Shown piece after piece: positions 26,779-35,926 of a DNA stretch of 64,000 bases (the stretch's first letter is position 1; each line of letters starts with the position of its first letter). The notes beneath the pieces were generated by a model. The model saw nothing but the letters and a program-made list of their open reading frames with translations. It was not told the origin of the DNA and searched no databases. Location: contig NZ_BLAV01000001.1 in assembly GCF_009617875.1 (NCBI RefSeq), positions 5,077,406-5,141,405 of the forward strand, given 5' to 3'. This stretch comes from Prolixibacter sp. NT017 (GTDB taxonomy: Bacteria > Bacteroidota > Bacteroidia > Bacteroidales > Prolixibacteraceae). A program made the translations under genes and the position numbers.

Positions 26779-27534
26779 CTAAGATTCCAATTTTTCGGCA
26801 TAATTCCAAAATAATTCAAGCCCCTTTCGCTTGGATTCGTCCAGCGGATAGCTGATGTCGCGGCTGTAATATTCCGCCAGGTTATAATCGGGATATTGAG
26901 GGGCAATTTCCTGAATAACATCGGGCATGTTGTCGATACCGACGGCCAGTGCTTCGTTGAGAGCTTTCTTGAAATCCTCGGAAAGCGGTTTATTGGCTGT
27001 CCAGCAGGCGAATACAAAATCAAGTCCGGTGTAGTTGGCCCATTCCTGGCTTAAATCGTAAACGTGCGGATAGTGCCCGTCAATCTCAAAAACCCGGTCG
27101 CCGATAACCACGCCGGCCGTTTTTCCTTTGATGTCGCGGGTATGGTATCCCGGCTCACCTTTCAGCCATTTTGCCTCTTTCTTCCAGAAGAACCGAGCCA
27201 GCACACGCGCCAGCATCACAGAGGTTCTCGACTGGTAATCGAGGATGATGGTATCAACTTCTTCCAGCGGAACTTCGCTTACCAGGACAACTGTACGAAC
27301 GGGGCCGCGGGCACCAATACAGTAGTCGGAAATAATCTCAGCTCCCTTAATTTTCGGGATAACGGCTACCGGAACCAAACCTACATCGACTTTGTCCTCG
27401 ATGAGCTTGGACGCACAAAGAGAAGGCATGTCCAGCGAAAGCTCAATTTCGTTGACAAACCCCGAGTGTTCCAGTCCGTAAATAAAAGGTTTAGTGTTTA
27501 GGTAGGAGACGGCGGATATTTTAACTTTTTTCAT
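26779..27534 (-). CDS. mqnA: Chorismate dehydratase of the futalosine menaquinone pathway
   Basis: A 251-residue MqnA/MqnD-type protein with a periplasmic-binding-protein fold but no signal peptide, so cytoplasmic. KISAVSYLNTKPFIYGL, DVGLVPVAVIPKI and DYQSRTSVMLARVL are typical of MqnA. It dehydrates chorismate to 3-enolpyruvylbenzoate, the first step of the futalosine route to menaquinone. No other mqn gene is in the window. It shares a divergent intergenic region with purB. Confidence 0.9.
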   Translation of the reverse strand: MKKVKISAVSYLNTKPFIYGLEHSGFVNEIELSLDMPSLCASKLIEDKVDVGLVPVAVIPKIKGAEIISDYCIGARGPVRTVVLVSEVPLEEVDTIILDYQSRTSVMLARVLARFFWKKEAKWLKGEPGYHTRDIKGKTAGVVIGDRVFEIDGHYPHVYDLSQEWANYTGLDFVFACWTANKPLSEDFKKALNEALAVGIDNMPDVIQEIAPQYPDYNLAEYYSRDISYPLDESKRKGLELFWNYAEKLES

Positions 27535-27856
27535 TGTTGTAGTTCTCCAAAATTGCTGCTAAAAGTATGAAAAATATTGGGATCGATTCCTGATATTTTA
27601 CCATTCCGGATGATATTATCTGATTTGTTTTCACTAACCGATTTATCATTAACTCAAATTTAATGCTCGCTATTTTCCCTCTCTCCAAAGTTCAGGTCGC
27701 TGTAAGTTTGGTATTTGAGTCTGGATTTGGCGATTCAGCTGAAATAACAGAACATTAATTAAGGATGAGGAAGATTGTTAATGTAATCGTTTCCACTAGG
27801 CTAAGGCGGAATTTATTAATTTTGCATCGGTTATTAATCTGAATTTAAATCGCTTT
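27535..27856. other. Divergent intergenic region between mqnA and purB (322 bp)
   Basis: AT-rich, without an open frame of note. It holds the purB promoter box (27817-27824) and presumably the mqnA promoter. I see no repeat or RNA gene in it. Confidence 0.6.
27817..27824 (+). promoter_or_regulatory. -7 promoter box of purB
   Basis: TAATTTTG matches TAnnTTTG exactly. It lies 32 bases before the purB ATG, so the predicted transcript start is about 25 bases before the ATG. The upstream element is weak. Confidence 0.5.
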
Positions 27857-29206
27857 ATGGATCTGCAAGCACTTACCGCTATTTCGCCTATCGACGGTCG
27901 TTACCGTGGAAAAGTTGAGGAATTGGACGAATACTTCTCGGAGTTTGCCCTGATAAAATACCGGGTTTTTGTGGAGGTTGAATATTTTATTTCGCTGACC
28001 GAAATCCCGTTACCCCAGTTGAAGTCATTCGATAGTTCACTGAAAGAAAAGCTGCGGGCTATTTATGAAGACTTCTCGTTGGAAGATGCACAGCACATTA
28101 AAGACACCGAAAAGGTGACGAATCATGATGTGAAGGCGGTGGAGTATTTTGTAAAAGAGAAGTTCGATGGGCTTGGACTGGAGACGTTCAAAGAGTTCAT
28201 CCATTTCGGACTGACGTCGCAGGATATCAATAATACCGCTGTTCCGTGTTCCATCCGCGATGCGATTCAGAATGTGTACATCCCGATTTTTGATGAGGTG
28301 GTGTCGAAGCTCGAAGAGTTATCGCTGGCGTGGGAGGAAATCCCGATGCTGGCCCGCACACATGGACAACCGGCTTCTCCGACTCGTTTGGGAAAAGAGC
28401 TGAAAGTTTTCATCGAGCGGTTAAATGTGCAGGTGGAATTGCTGAAAGGAATCCCTTGCTATGCTAAATTTGGTGGGGCGACGGGTAATTTCAATGCGCA
28501 TTTTGTAGCCTACCCTAAGATTGATTGGGCCGATTTCGCCAACAACTTTGTGCAGAACTCGTTGGGACTCGAGCGTTCGCAGGTGACGACCCAGATTGCT
28601 CACTACGATAATTACGGTGCGATTTTCGATAACCTGAAACGCATCAATACCATTCTTCTGGATTTGGATCGCGATATGTGGACTTATATCTCCATGAACT
28701 ATTTCAAGCAGAAGATCAAAAAAGGCGAGGTGGGTTCTTCGGCTATGCCACATAAGGTGAATCCCATCGACTTTGAAAACTCAGAAGGAAACCTGGGAAT
28801 TGCTAACGCTGTCTTTGAACATCTGTCAGCAAAACTGCCGGTTTCTCGCTTGCAGCGCGACCTGACCGACTCGACGGTTTTACGGAATATTGGTGTACCA
28901 ATTGCTCACACGGTTATCGCTCTGAAATCGACCTTGAAAGGCCTCGATAAATTGCTGATCAATATGGAGGCGATTGAGGACGATCTCGAAGAAAACTGGG
29001 CGGTGGTTGCTGAAGCAATTCAAACGATTTTGCGTCGTGAGGGATATCCGAATCCATACGAAGCCTTGAAGGAATTAACACGCGTGAACCAGAAAATTAA
29101 TCGCGAATCGATTCACGAATTTGTCGAAACATTGAACGTTGATGAGAAAGTGAAGGTTGAGCTGAAGCAAATTACGCCGCAGAACTATACCGGAATTCTC
29201 ATCTGA
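27857..29206 (+). CDS. purB: Adenylosuccinate lyase
   Basis: A 449-residue fumarase/aspartase-superfamily enzyme that cleaves adenylosuccinate to AMP and fumarate, and SAICAR to AICAR. The N-terminal LTAISPIDGRYR, LTSQDINNTA, TRLGKELKVFIERL and the mobile signature loop GSSAMPHKVNPIDFENSEGN (near residue 293, with the catalytic Ser) are all present. Length and blocks match the long, E. coli-like PurB type. It works directly after PurA (7183-8466) in AMP synthesis, though from a separate unit. Confidence 0.97.
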   Translation: MDLQALTAISPIDGRYRGKVEELDEYFSEFALIKYRVFVEVEYFISLTEIPLPQLKSFDSSLKEKLRAIYEDFSLEDAQHIKDTEKVTNHDVKAVEYFVKEKFDGLGLETFKEFIHFGLTSQDINNTAVPCSIRDAIQNVYIPIFDEVVSKLEELSLAWEEIPMLARTHGQPASPTRLGKELKVFIERLNVQVELLKGIPCYAKFGGATGNFNAHFVAYPKIDWADFANNFVQNSLGLERSQVTTQIAHYDNYGAIFDNLKRINTILLDLDRDMWTYISMNYFKQKIKKGEVGSSAMPHKVNPIDFENSEGNLGIANAVFEHLSAKLPVSRLQRDLTDSTVLRNIGVPIAHTVIALKSTLKGLDKLLINMEAIEDDLEENWAVVAEAIQTILRREGYPNPYEALKELTRVNQKINRESIHEFVETLNVDEKVKVELKQITPQNYTGILI

Positions 29207-29226
29207 TAAAATATTTACCATTAAAC

Positions 29227-29256
29227 GAAAGGATGCCTCTACAGGTGTCCTTTCTT
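29227..29256 (+). terminator. Probable terminator after purB
   Basis: GAAAGGATGCCT (29227-29238) pairs with AGGTGTCCTTTC (29243-29254), including G-T pairs; the T run is short. Confidence 0.6.
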
Positions 29257-29293
29257 AATTTTTAATCAGAATTCCTGTTCCTGAAAGTTTTGC

Positions 29294-29301
29294 TACTTTT
29301 G
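29294..29301 (+). promoter_or_regulatory. -7 promoter box upstream of the MsbA-type exporter
   Basis: TACTTTTG matches TAnnTTTG. It implies a leader of about 120 bases before the ATG. No clear upstream TTTG at the usual distance. Confidence 0.4.
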
Positions 29302-29427
29302 GAGCGCAAAGTCCGGGCATATTACAGGCGGATTGTGGTTTTTATTTATGTACAGGTGAGCGGCATAAAATAGATTGTTTGTATCGAAAAAAGTGTCGTT
29401 CTGTTTTGGAACTGAAATCATTTAATA

Positions 29428-31248
29428 ATGAAAGGTCTTTTTAAACTTCTCGGTCGATATATTCCTCCTTACAAGGTTTACGTAATTTTGAATGTGGTTT
29501 TCAACTTGTTGGGAGCAATATTTGGAGCATTTTCTTTTGCGGCTATCAGTCCGGTACTGGGCGTGTTGTTTGGTACTCAAAAGATGGTGAATCATCCGGT
29601 TGAGTGGGCGCTGACCCTTGATAGTATCAAGGAGAATTTCTTTTATCATATCAGCAAAGTCATCGAAATGCATGGACGGGATTCGGCGTTGGTATACATC
29701 GGCGGGTTCATGGTGATTGCCGTGTTGATGAAGGTTGGTTTTACTTATCTCGCCAGTTTTATGATGGTGCCGATTCGTAACGGTGTTGTTCGCGATATCC
29801 GGAATCAGATCTATCACAAAATACTTTCTCTTCCTATCGGCTTCTTTACGGAGGAACGAAAGGGAGATATTATTGCGCGTATGACCGGTGATGTGCAGGA
29901 GATTGAGAATTCTATCATGAATTCTCTGGAAATGCTGTTCAAGAACCCCATTCTGATCGTCATTTCCCTGGTTGTGATGATCACCATGTCGTGGTCGCTG
30001 ACCATTTTTGTGTTTTTGCTGCTGCCGGTGGTCGGATATTTTATTGGGCGGGTTGGAAAAAGCCTGAAAAAGCCGTCGATGAGCGGACAGAACAAGATGG
30101 GCGAGTTGCTTTCGACAATTGAAGAGTCGCTGTCCGGGTTACGTATCATCAAGGCTTTTAATGCTGAGAAAAAGGTGTCTCAGCGTTTCGAAGGTGAAAA
30201 TCATCAGTATTACAGCATCATGAATAAGCTGATGTGGCGCCGGTATCTTGCTCATCCCATGAGTGAGTTTCTGGGAACGCTCGTTATTGTAATTGTTCTG
30301 TGGTACGGCGGTCGGTTGGTGCTTCATCATCAGGGCGGATTGAGTGCTCAGGGATTTATCACCTACCTGGTGTTCTTCTATAGTATTATCAATCCTGCAA
30401 AAGCTTTTTCTACAGCGCTTTATTCAGTTCAAAAAGGACTTGCTTCGATGGAGCGGGTGGATATGGTATTGAATGCACAGAATAGTATCCGTAACCGGGA
30501 AGACGCCAAGCGAGTTTCAGAATTCAAAGATCGAATTGCTTATCAGGATGTGACTTTCCGGTACAAAGAGGACAATGTGCTGAAGAAGGTGAATCTGGAA
30601 ATTGAAAAAGGAAAAACGGTCGCACTGGTCGGACAATCGGGTTCAGGAAAGTCGACCTTCGTCGATCTGCTTCCACGTTTCTACGACGTGAAAGAGGGAC
30701 AGATCAAGGTTGACGGAATCGATATTCGTGATTTGGATATTACCGATTTACGAAGCCTGATGGGAAATGTGAACCAGGAACCGATTCTTTTCAACGACAG
30801 TTTCTTCAATAATATCGCTTTTGGCGTGGACAATGCGACTGAAGAGGACGTAATGAACGCCGCCAAGGTGGCGAACGCACATGATTTCATCATGAATACT
30901 CCGAATGGCTATCAATCGAATATTGGTGATCGGGGAGGAAAACTTTCAGGCGGACAGCGTCAGCGTATTTCCATTGCCCGGGCCGTTTTAAAGAATCCTC
31001 CAATCATGATTTTGGATGAAGCCACATCAGCTTTAGATACCGAATCAGAAAAACTCGTGCAGGAGGCCTTGGATAACTTGATGAAAAACAGGACATCCAT
31101 CGTTGTTGCTCACCGTTTGTCGACCATTAAGAATGCCGACTTGATTTGTGTGTTCCAAAATGGCGAAATTGTGGAGCGTGGGACGCATGACGAGCTGATT
31201 GCTGCTGATGGTATCTATAAAAAGTTGCATGCGATGCAGAATTTTTAA
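29428..31248 (+). CDS. msbA: ABC exporter, fused permease and ATPase, MsbA-like
   Basis: A 606-residue half-transporter: about 340 residues with six membrane helices, then a nucleotide-binding domain with Walker A GQSGSGKST (402-410), the signature LSGGQRQR (about 506) and Walker B IMILDEATSALD (about 525) with the catalytic Glu, and the H-loop AHRLSTI. The family flips lipid A-core, other lipids or drugs across the inner membrane as a homodimer. The lipid A role is inferred from general similarity; the gene is alone in its unit. Confidence 0.85.
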   Translation: MKGLFKLLGRYIPPYKVYVILNVVFNLLGAIFGAFSFAAISPVLGVLFGTQKMVNHPVEWALTLDSIKENFFYHISKVIEMHGRDSALVYIGGFMVIAVLMKVGFTYLASFMMVPIRNGVVRDIRNQIYHKILSLPIGFFTEERKGDIIARMTGDVQEIENSIMNSLEMLFKNPILIVISLVVMITMSWSLTIFVFLLLPVVGYFIGRVGKSLKKPSMSGQNKMGELLSTIEESLSGLRIIKAFNAEKKVSQRFEGENHQYYSIMNKLMWRRYLAHPMSEFLGTLVIVIVLWYGGRLVLHHQGGLSAQGFITYLVFFYSIINPAKAFSTALYSVQKGLASMERVDMVLNAQNSIRNREDAKRVSEFKDRIAYQDVTFRYKEDNVLKKVNLEIEKGKTVALVGQSGSGKSTFVDLLPRFYDVKEGQIKVDGIDIRDLDITDLRSLMGNVNQEPILFNDSFFNNIAFGVDNATEEDVMNAAKVANAHDFIMNTPNGYQSNIGDRGGKLSGGQRQRISIARAVLKNPPIMILDEATSALDTESEKLVQEALDNLMKNRTSIVVAHRLSTIKNADLICVFQNGEIVERGTHDELIAADGIYKKLHAMQNF

Positions 31249-31265
31249 TATTCCTTTCTGCAAAG

Positions 31266-31304
31266 AAAAAGCCGCATAACTTCTGAAGATATGCGGCTTT
31301 TTTA
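31266..31304. terminator. Bidirectional terminator between the ABC exporter and DPP III genes
   Basis: An 11-bp perfect stem (31268-31278 with 31290-31300) has As before and Ts after. Confidence 0.88.
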
Positions 31305-31322
31305 TGTTTTTACATCGAACGG

Positions 31323-33278
31323 CTAGTTGACAATTGGCAAAAAGCTGTGATGTTTGGAGTAATCGAGCATCTGTTTTGCAAAGTTTTCTGGGTACGAAAT
31401 TCTGATGTCTTTAATTTCACCGTCTTCTTCAATCACTTCGTAATCCGGATTCAGGAAACCGGCGTAAGGCGCGAGATTCAGCTTCTTGTAGCGTTCCAGT
31501 ACTTCGTTGTGTAAATCACGAATAACTTTTACGCCATAGTTTTCAACCAATGCTTTTCCCGCTTCGTAATCACCTTCCGATTTGATGCGTTGCACTTCTT
31601 TCAGTAATTCGCCGAAGAGGTCACGCAAGCGTTGGTAATCGTTGATAACAAAGAAGGTTTTATCGTTCCGCTCTTTGCGTTCAATCACATTTTCCGAGCT
31701 TCCTTTATCGTAAACCCAGCGGGCAATTAGCTGGCGGTTACGCATATGTGATTCCTCCAGGTCTTTCCCGTTTTCGATTCTAACGAGCTGCGTCAGGAGT
31801 CCGTTGCGGATGTAGCCGTCGTATTCGGCTTTTGCCGTTTCATCCGATTCGGTTAATCCGAGCTCCACCAATTTGGGATCCATAATAAAATAGAGCGCAA
31901 ACAGATCGGCGCGAGTCTCTTCGAGCGTTGAATAGTAGTTCTTCAGCGCATCAACGGTTACCCCTTTTTTCATTCGGCCGGAGCCGTGTCCAAGGCATTC
32001 GTGCAAATCGGTATGGAGGTTGTTCCCGAGATATCCGTGCTTTCGGGCACGCTCGATTTCTTCTTTGTCCCAGCAAAACTCCTCCAGCATGCCATCTCCC
32101 AGCGATGCCTGGTGATACGCATACGTAATATTTTCGATGGTTACCGACTTGGAACCGTATTGCTCCCGAATCCATTCAGCATTGGGGAGATTGATTCCAA
32201 TTGGCGTAGCCGGGTGACAATCACCTCCCAGCATAGCCACCGTAATTACTTTGGCTGAAACACCGGTCACTTTTTCTTTTTTGAACTCCGATGAAACCGG
32301 CGAATGATTTTCAAACCATTGTGCATTGTTGCTGATAATCTCAGTGCGCCGGGTAGCTTCTTCGTCTTTGAAATTCACGATGGACTCCCAGCTTCCTTTT
32401 ATTCCCAGCGCATCGCCGTATACTTCAATGAAACCGTTCACGAAATCGACCTGGCTCTCAATATCCTTTACCCATTCGATGCTGTGTTCGTCAAAACTCT
32501 TCAAATCACCGGTTTGGTAAAAGATGATGAGCTTGGCGATGCTTCGTTTTTGGGCCGGCGATTCCGCAACTTCCTGTGCCTTTTGCAACCATTTTACAAT
32601 CTCCTGGATGGCTTCGGAATACAACCCGTTCTCTTTCCACTTTTTCTCAACGAGCTCGCCGTTCTCCATCACCAGTTTCGAGTTTAATCCGAAGGAGGGC
32701 GGATTTTCACTCGCGTTACTGTTCAACTGAGCATAAAAGAGTTCGGCTTCGGCCTGTGTCACATCTTTGTAAAAGTTATTGGCCGATTCCAGAAGCAAAT
32801 CTTTCGTCGAATCGAGGGAAACCCGCTTGCTTTCAAGTCCGGGGTCGAAAATGATTGGCAATAACTCGTGTATCAGTTTTTGGGGATGTTCAAAATCAGA
32901 CCAGTTGGAGCGCCCAATGAGATGGAGAAAATATTTTTGTGAAAACTCGGGTAGGATCTTGTCCATCGAATAATGATGGTGCATTCCGTTGGAAAACCAA
33001 ATCCGCTTCAGATAGACTTCAAACTGTTTGAACTCTTTTGTTTTACGGTCTCCGTCGAATGTCTGATAAATGGTTTCGAGTATTTTACGCAGGCGCAGGT
33101 TGTACTCGTTGTTTTGATCCCACAAAATATCGCGGCCAGCCAAAGCTGCGCGACTGAGATAATATATTAGTCTTTTCTGTTCCAGAGTCAGTTGCTCGAA
33201 TCCATCTACTTTGTAGCGAAGGATTTTTAAGTCAGCAAACTTTTCGCTGAAAAACTTGAAATTGTCACTCATGACCAT
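31323..33278 (-). CDS. Dipeptidyl peptidase III (M49 metallopeptidase)
   Basis: A 651-residue cytosolic zinc peptidase that removes dipeptides from the N-terminus of short peptides. The M49 zinc motif is present as HECLGH (residues 426-431) with the third ligand in EETRAD (about 453-458). In human DPP III these are HELLGH and EECRAE; the Cys-containing form is the one known from Bacteroides. The N-terminal NFKFFSEKFADLKILRYKV is also bacteroidetal-type. No signal peptide. Two adjacent ATGs (33278 and 33272) could serve as start. Confidence 0.93.
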   Translation of the reverse strand: MVMSDNFKFFSEKFADLKILRYKVDGFEQLTLEQKRLIYYLSRAALAGRDILWDQNNEYNLRLRKILETIYQTFDGDRKTKEFKQFEVYLKRIWFSNGMHHHYSMDKILPEFSQKYFLHLIGRSNWSDFEHPQKLIHELLPIIFDPGLESKRVSLDSTKDLLLESANNFYKDVTQAEAELFYAQLNSNASENPPSFGLNSKLVMENGELVEKKWKENGLYSEAIQEIVKWLQKAQEVAESPAQKRSIAKLIIFYQTGDLKSFDEHSIEWVKDIESQVDFVNGFIEVYGDALGIKGSWESIVNFKDEEATRRTEIISNNAQWFENHSPVSSEFKKEKVTGVSAKVITVAMLGGDCHPATPIGINLPNAEWIREQYGSKSVTIENITYAYHQASLGDGMLEEFCWDKEEIERARKHGYLGNNLHTDLHECLGHGSGRMKKGVTVDALKNYYSTLEETRADLFALYFIMDPKLVELGLTESDETAKAEYDGYIRNGLLTQLVRIENGKDLEESHMRNRQLIARWVYDKGSSENVIERKERNDKTFFVINDYQRLRDLFGELLKEVQRIKSEGDYEAGKALVENYGVKVIRDLHNEVLERYKKLNLAPYAGFLNPDYEVIEEDGEIKDIRISYPENFAKQMLDYSKHHSFLPIVN

Positions 33279-33402
33279 AAAATTTCTTTTAGAATCCGGA
33301 TGATATCCTTGTTAATAGGATGCTTATGCATGAAAAACATATAGCAATGTAAAATGTTCTCCATGACTGCATTTGGCTGATTGATAGCCTGTAAGGTGTA
33401 TG

Positions 33403-34155
33403 CTACTGTTTGGAACTTAGTACGTGAAGTCGCTTGAGAAGCGGATCGCGGTACGACTTACCAAAAGGCAATGAGTGCGTACCATCTTTTGTTTCCACCT
33501 CGAGTGTATTTCCGTGAATGCGTTTAATCTGTTTCACATTCACAATGTATGAACGGTGAATTCGGATAAATAATTTGTTGGGGAGTTTTTCATCGAGTAG
33601 TTTTAAGGTGTAGTGTACCGTATACTTATCGTCGAAAGTGATAAACTGTGCGTAGTTCTCGACGGATTCGATGTAAATAATGTCCTCGGGATTGACAGGA
33701 TCAAGTTTTGAGTTGTTTTTGATCCATAAGATCCCTTTCCCCCATTCGTCCTCAGAAAAAATATCTTCCCGCACGTCCTGGTTAACCTTCGCATCTTTCT
33801 GTATGTTAGCAATCGCCCGATTGACCGAACGCATAAAACGTGGAAAAGTAACCGGCTTTAACAGGTAATCGGTGACGTCGTACTCAAATGCGTTTAAGGC
33901 ATATTTTTCCCGGGAAGACACAATAATAACCTGCGGAGTATGGTCCATCACACTCAGCAATTCCATTCCGTTCATCTCCGGCATTTCAATGTCGAGAAAA
34001 AGAATATCAATTTTGTCTTTGCCTTTTTGCAGGAGTTTCAGTGCGTCTATAGCACTTTCCAACGAAAAATATTTTTCAAAGAGTTTTGTCCGATCGATGT
34101 ATTTCTCCAATACGGTCCTGCAAACCCGGTCATCATCTACGATTAAACAGTTCAT
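33403..34155 (-). CDS. LytTR-family response regulator, no partner kinase nearby
   Basis: A 250-residue two-domain regulator. The receiver domain (about 1-120) shows VDDD at the acidic pocket, FLDIEMPEM with phospho-acceptor Asp55, VSSRE, and LLKPV with the conserved Lys. The C-terminal LytTR DNA-binding domain (about 145-245) has IIYIESVENYAQFIT and FIRIHRSYIVN. Such regulators usually pair with a LytS-type or 7TM-histidine kinase; none is encoded next to it, so its sensor and targets are unknown. Confidence 0.92.
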   Translation of the reverse strand: MNCLIVDDDRVCRTVLEKYIDRTKLFEKYFSLESAIDALKLLQKGKDKIDILFLDIEMPEMNGMELLSVMDHTPQVIIVSSREKYALNAFEYDVTDYLLKPVTFPRFMRSVNRAIANIQKDAKVNQDVREDIFSEDEWGKGILWIKNNSKLDPVNPEDIIYIESVENYAQFITFDDKYTVHYTLKLLDEKLPNKLFIRIHRSYIVNVKQIKRIHGNTLEVETKDGTHSLPFGKSYRDPLLKRLHVLSSKQ

Positions 34156-34246
34156 AAGCCCATTAATCTTGTTTCAAAGATAGAAAAAATACGAGCAAAT
34201 GATTTCGAGAGAGTTATCAAAAACTAAAAGTTATTTAATCAGTAGG

Positions 34247-34927
34247 TTAGAGGGCGCTTTTTTTATCACGGTAGAATTTCTTCTCGATAAGGGCTGAACT
34301 TTTGATGGTTTTTCGTAACCATGCCAGATGGATTTCATCTTTCTCTACTTCTGTAAAAAGGTAGTCGATATCGCTTTGGCGGAGCCGCAAGTTCAAATGA
34401 TGAAGAATGATGGCGGCTGAGACCGATATATTGAAACTTTCGGTAAAACCAAACATGGGAATTTTTAGAAATTCATCAGCATTATTTTCTACGATTTCCG
34501 AGATTCCGGTTAGTTCTGTTCCGAAAATCAGCGCGGTTTTCCCTTTCTCCAAATCGAAATCTTCTAGGTTGGTGTCGTTCGCGTGGGGTGAGGTGGCTAC
34601 AATCCGGTATCCACTCTCCCGTAATTGATGAATGCAGTCAAGAGTATTCTGCTTCTGGTCGCGATAGTGATGAAGGTTAAGCCATTTGGTTGAGCCCAGT
34701 GTCACATTCGGATTAACCTGAAAACGGTTTTTGTTTTCTATAATATGTACGTCCTGAATTCCGAAACAATCGCAGGAGCGTAACACGGCACTGGCGTTTT
34801 GTGGTTGGTAAATATCTTCCAGAACGACGGTCAGGTAACGAGTTCTGGAATTTAAGACTTTCTCAAAAAGTTCTTTACGCTCACGCGTAATGTATTCCGA
34901 AAGGTAGTTTATCAGTTCTTTGCTCAT
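34247..34927 (-). CDS. SpoU/TrmH-family RNA 2'-O-methyltransferase
   Basis: A SPOUT methyltransferase of 226 residues. Motif 1 is QNASAVLRSCDCFG, motif 2 is LIFGTELTGIS, and motif 3, containing FNISVSAAIILHHL, forms the knotted AdoMet site. The subfamily looks like TrmH (tRNA Gm18), but related rRNA enzymes share these motifs. I used the ATG at 34927 (M-S-K-E-L); a TTG nine bases upstream is in frame. The HU terminator lies just before this start, so a promoter must overlap it or there is readthrough. Confidence 0.88.
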   Translation of the reverse strand: MSKELINYLSEYITRERKELFEKVLNSRTRYLTVVLEDIYQPQNASAVLRSCDCFGIQDVHIIENKNRFQVNPNVTLGSTKWLNLHHYRDQKQNTLDCIHQLRESGYRIVATSPHANDTNLEDFDLEKGKTALIFGTELTGISEIVENNADEFLKIPMFGFTESFNISVSAAIILHHLNLRLRQSDIDYLFTEVEKDEIHLAWLRKTIKSSALIEKKFYRDKKSAL

Positions 34928-34935
34928 GGATGTCA

Positions 34936-34963
34936 ATAAAAAAAGGGAGCCTGAGCTCCCTTT
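34936..34963 (-). terminator. Rho-independent terminator after the HU gene
   Basis: AAAGGGAGC (34942-34950) pairs with GCTCCCTTT (34955-34963) over a CTGA loop; the A run at 34938-34944 is the T run on the minus strand. Confidence 0.88.
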
Positions 34964-34986
34964 ACAATAATCTCTTCAGCCATTAT

Positions 34987-35259
34987 TTACTGAACGCTGT
35001 CAGTCAATTCGCTACCAGCTTTGAATTTTACAATCTTCTTGGCAGGAATGTTAATTGTCGCACCAGTTTGAGGATTACGACCCTGACGTGCAGGACGTTC
35101 GGTGGTTGCAAATGAACCAAAACCTATAAGAGCAACACGATCACTTTTCTTCAGTGCATCAGTTGTGGTTTTAACGAAAGCATCAAGAGCTTTCTTAGCA
35201 TCTGCTTTAGTCAGGCCAGCTTCAGCAGCAATGGCATCAATTAATTGAGCTTTGTTCAT
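34987..35259 (-). CDS. hup: HU-family DNA-binding protein
   Basis: A 90-residue histone-like protein, the standard HU length. MNKAQLIDAIAAEAGLTKADAKKALDAF is the helical N-terminus, ALIGFGSFATTERPARQGRNPQTG the signature with the DNA-intercalating arm (NPQTGATINIPA, proline at the tip). It binds and bends DNA as a dimer and organises the nucleoid. It stands alone with its own terminator, divergent from the tRNA genes. Confidence 0.97.
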   Translation of the reverse strand: MNKAQLIDAIAAEAGLTKADAKKALDAFVKTTTDALKKSDRVALIGFGSFATTERPARQGRNPQTGATINIPAKKIVKFKAGSELTDSVQ

Positions 35260-35579
35260 AGTACAGAAAGTTTAGAAACAACAGGTTAAATAAAATTCGT
35301 TTAATACTTTTTTTAACGCTAGTGCCTAATATAAAGAGTTTTAATTATTTTTCACAGCAAACCATGCTAAATGTGTTGTTTAACATATGATTTCCCGCAA
35401 ATTTGTCTCAAATACCAGTAAAATCAGCTTGTATAAGCCTAATTATTTTGGTTTCACTAAATTGAAAAGATTGAGACGAAAAACAAAATTTTTTTTATCT
35501 TTTTTTCTTCATAATGCTCTTAATTTTTTGGGCAGAAACTTTTGCCAGAAAGAAAAAACTTCTACTTTTGCAATCGCTC
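35260..35579. other. Divergent intergenic region between hup and the tRNA genes (320 bp)
   Basis: Very AT-rich. The right end holds the tRNA promoter (35541-35570). Short open frames here are interrupted by the tRNAs and look spurious. Nothing else recognisable. Confidence 0.6.
35541..35570 (+). promoter_or_regulatory. Consensus Bacteroidota promoter of the tRNA-Ser/tRNA-Trp unit
   Basis: TTTG (35541-35544), 18 bases, then TACTTTTG (35563-35570): nearly the full TTTG-N19-21-TAnnTTTG consensus of the primary sigma factor in this phylum. The first tRNA begins 10 bases later. Confidence 0.75.
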
Positions 35580-35743
<164 letters not shown>

Positions 35744-35744
35744 C

Positions 35745-35777
35745 AAAAAGCCGGTTCAGTTTTGAGCTGGCTTTTTT
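35745..35777 (+). terminator. Terminator of the tRNA unit
   Basis: AGCCGGTTCA (35749-35758) pairs fully (with two G-T pairs) with TGAGCTGGCT (35763-35772), GTTT loop, then a T run. Confidence 0.87.
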
Positions 35778-35903
35778 GTTTTTGTAGCTAACCAGTTGAT
35801 TGTCCCTCTTTTACTGTTTTGTGTCACCTAATAAATTTCTTTCTCAGTAGCCGGAAATACTCATTTTTCCGGCTGGGTTGAAATGGCTCCGTATATATAA
35901 TGG

Positions 35904-35911
35904 TATATTTG
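35904..35911 (+). promoter_or_regulatory. -7 promoter box of the LutA-like gene
   Basis: TATATTTG matches TAnnTTTG. A transcript starting about 7 bases later would begin after a TTG-type start near 35900, so it supports the ATG at 35927. Confidence 0.45.
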
Positions 35912-35926
35912 GGCAAAAATTTTTCC

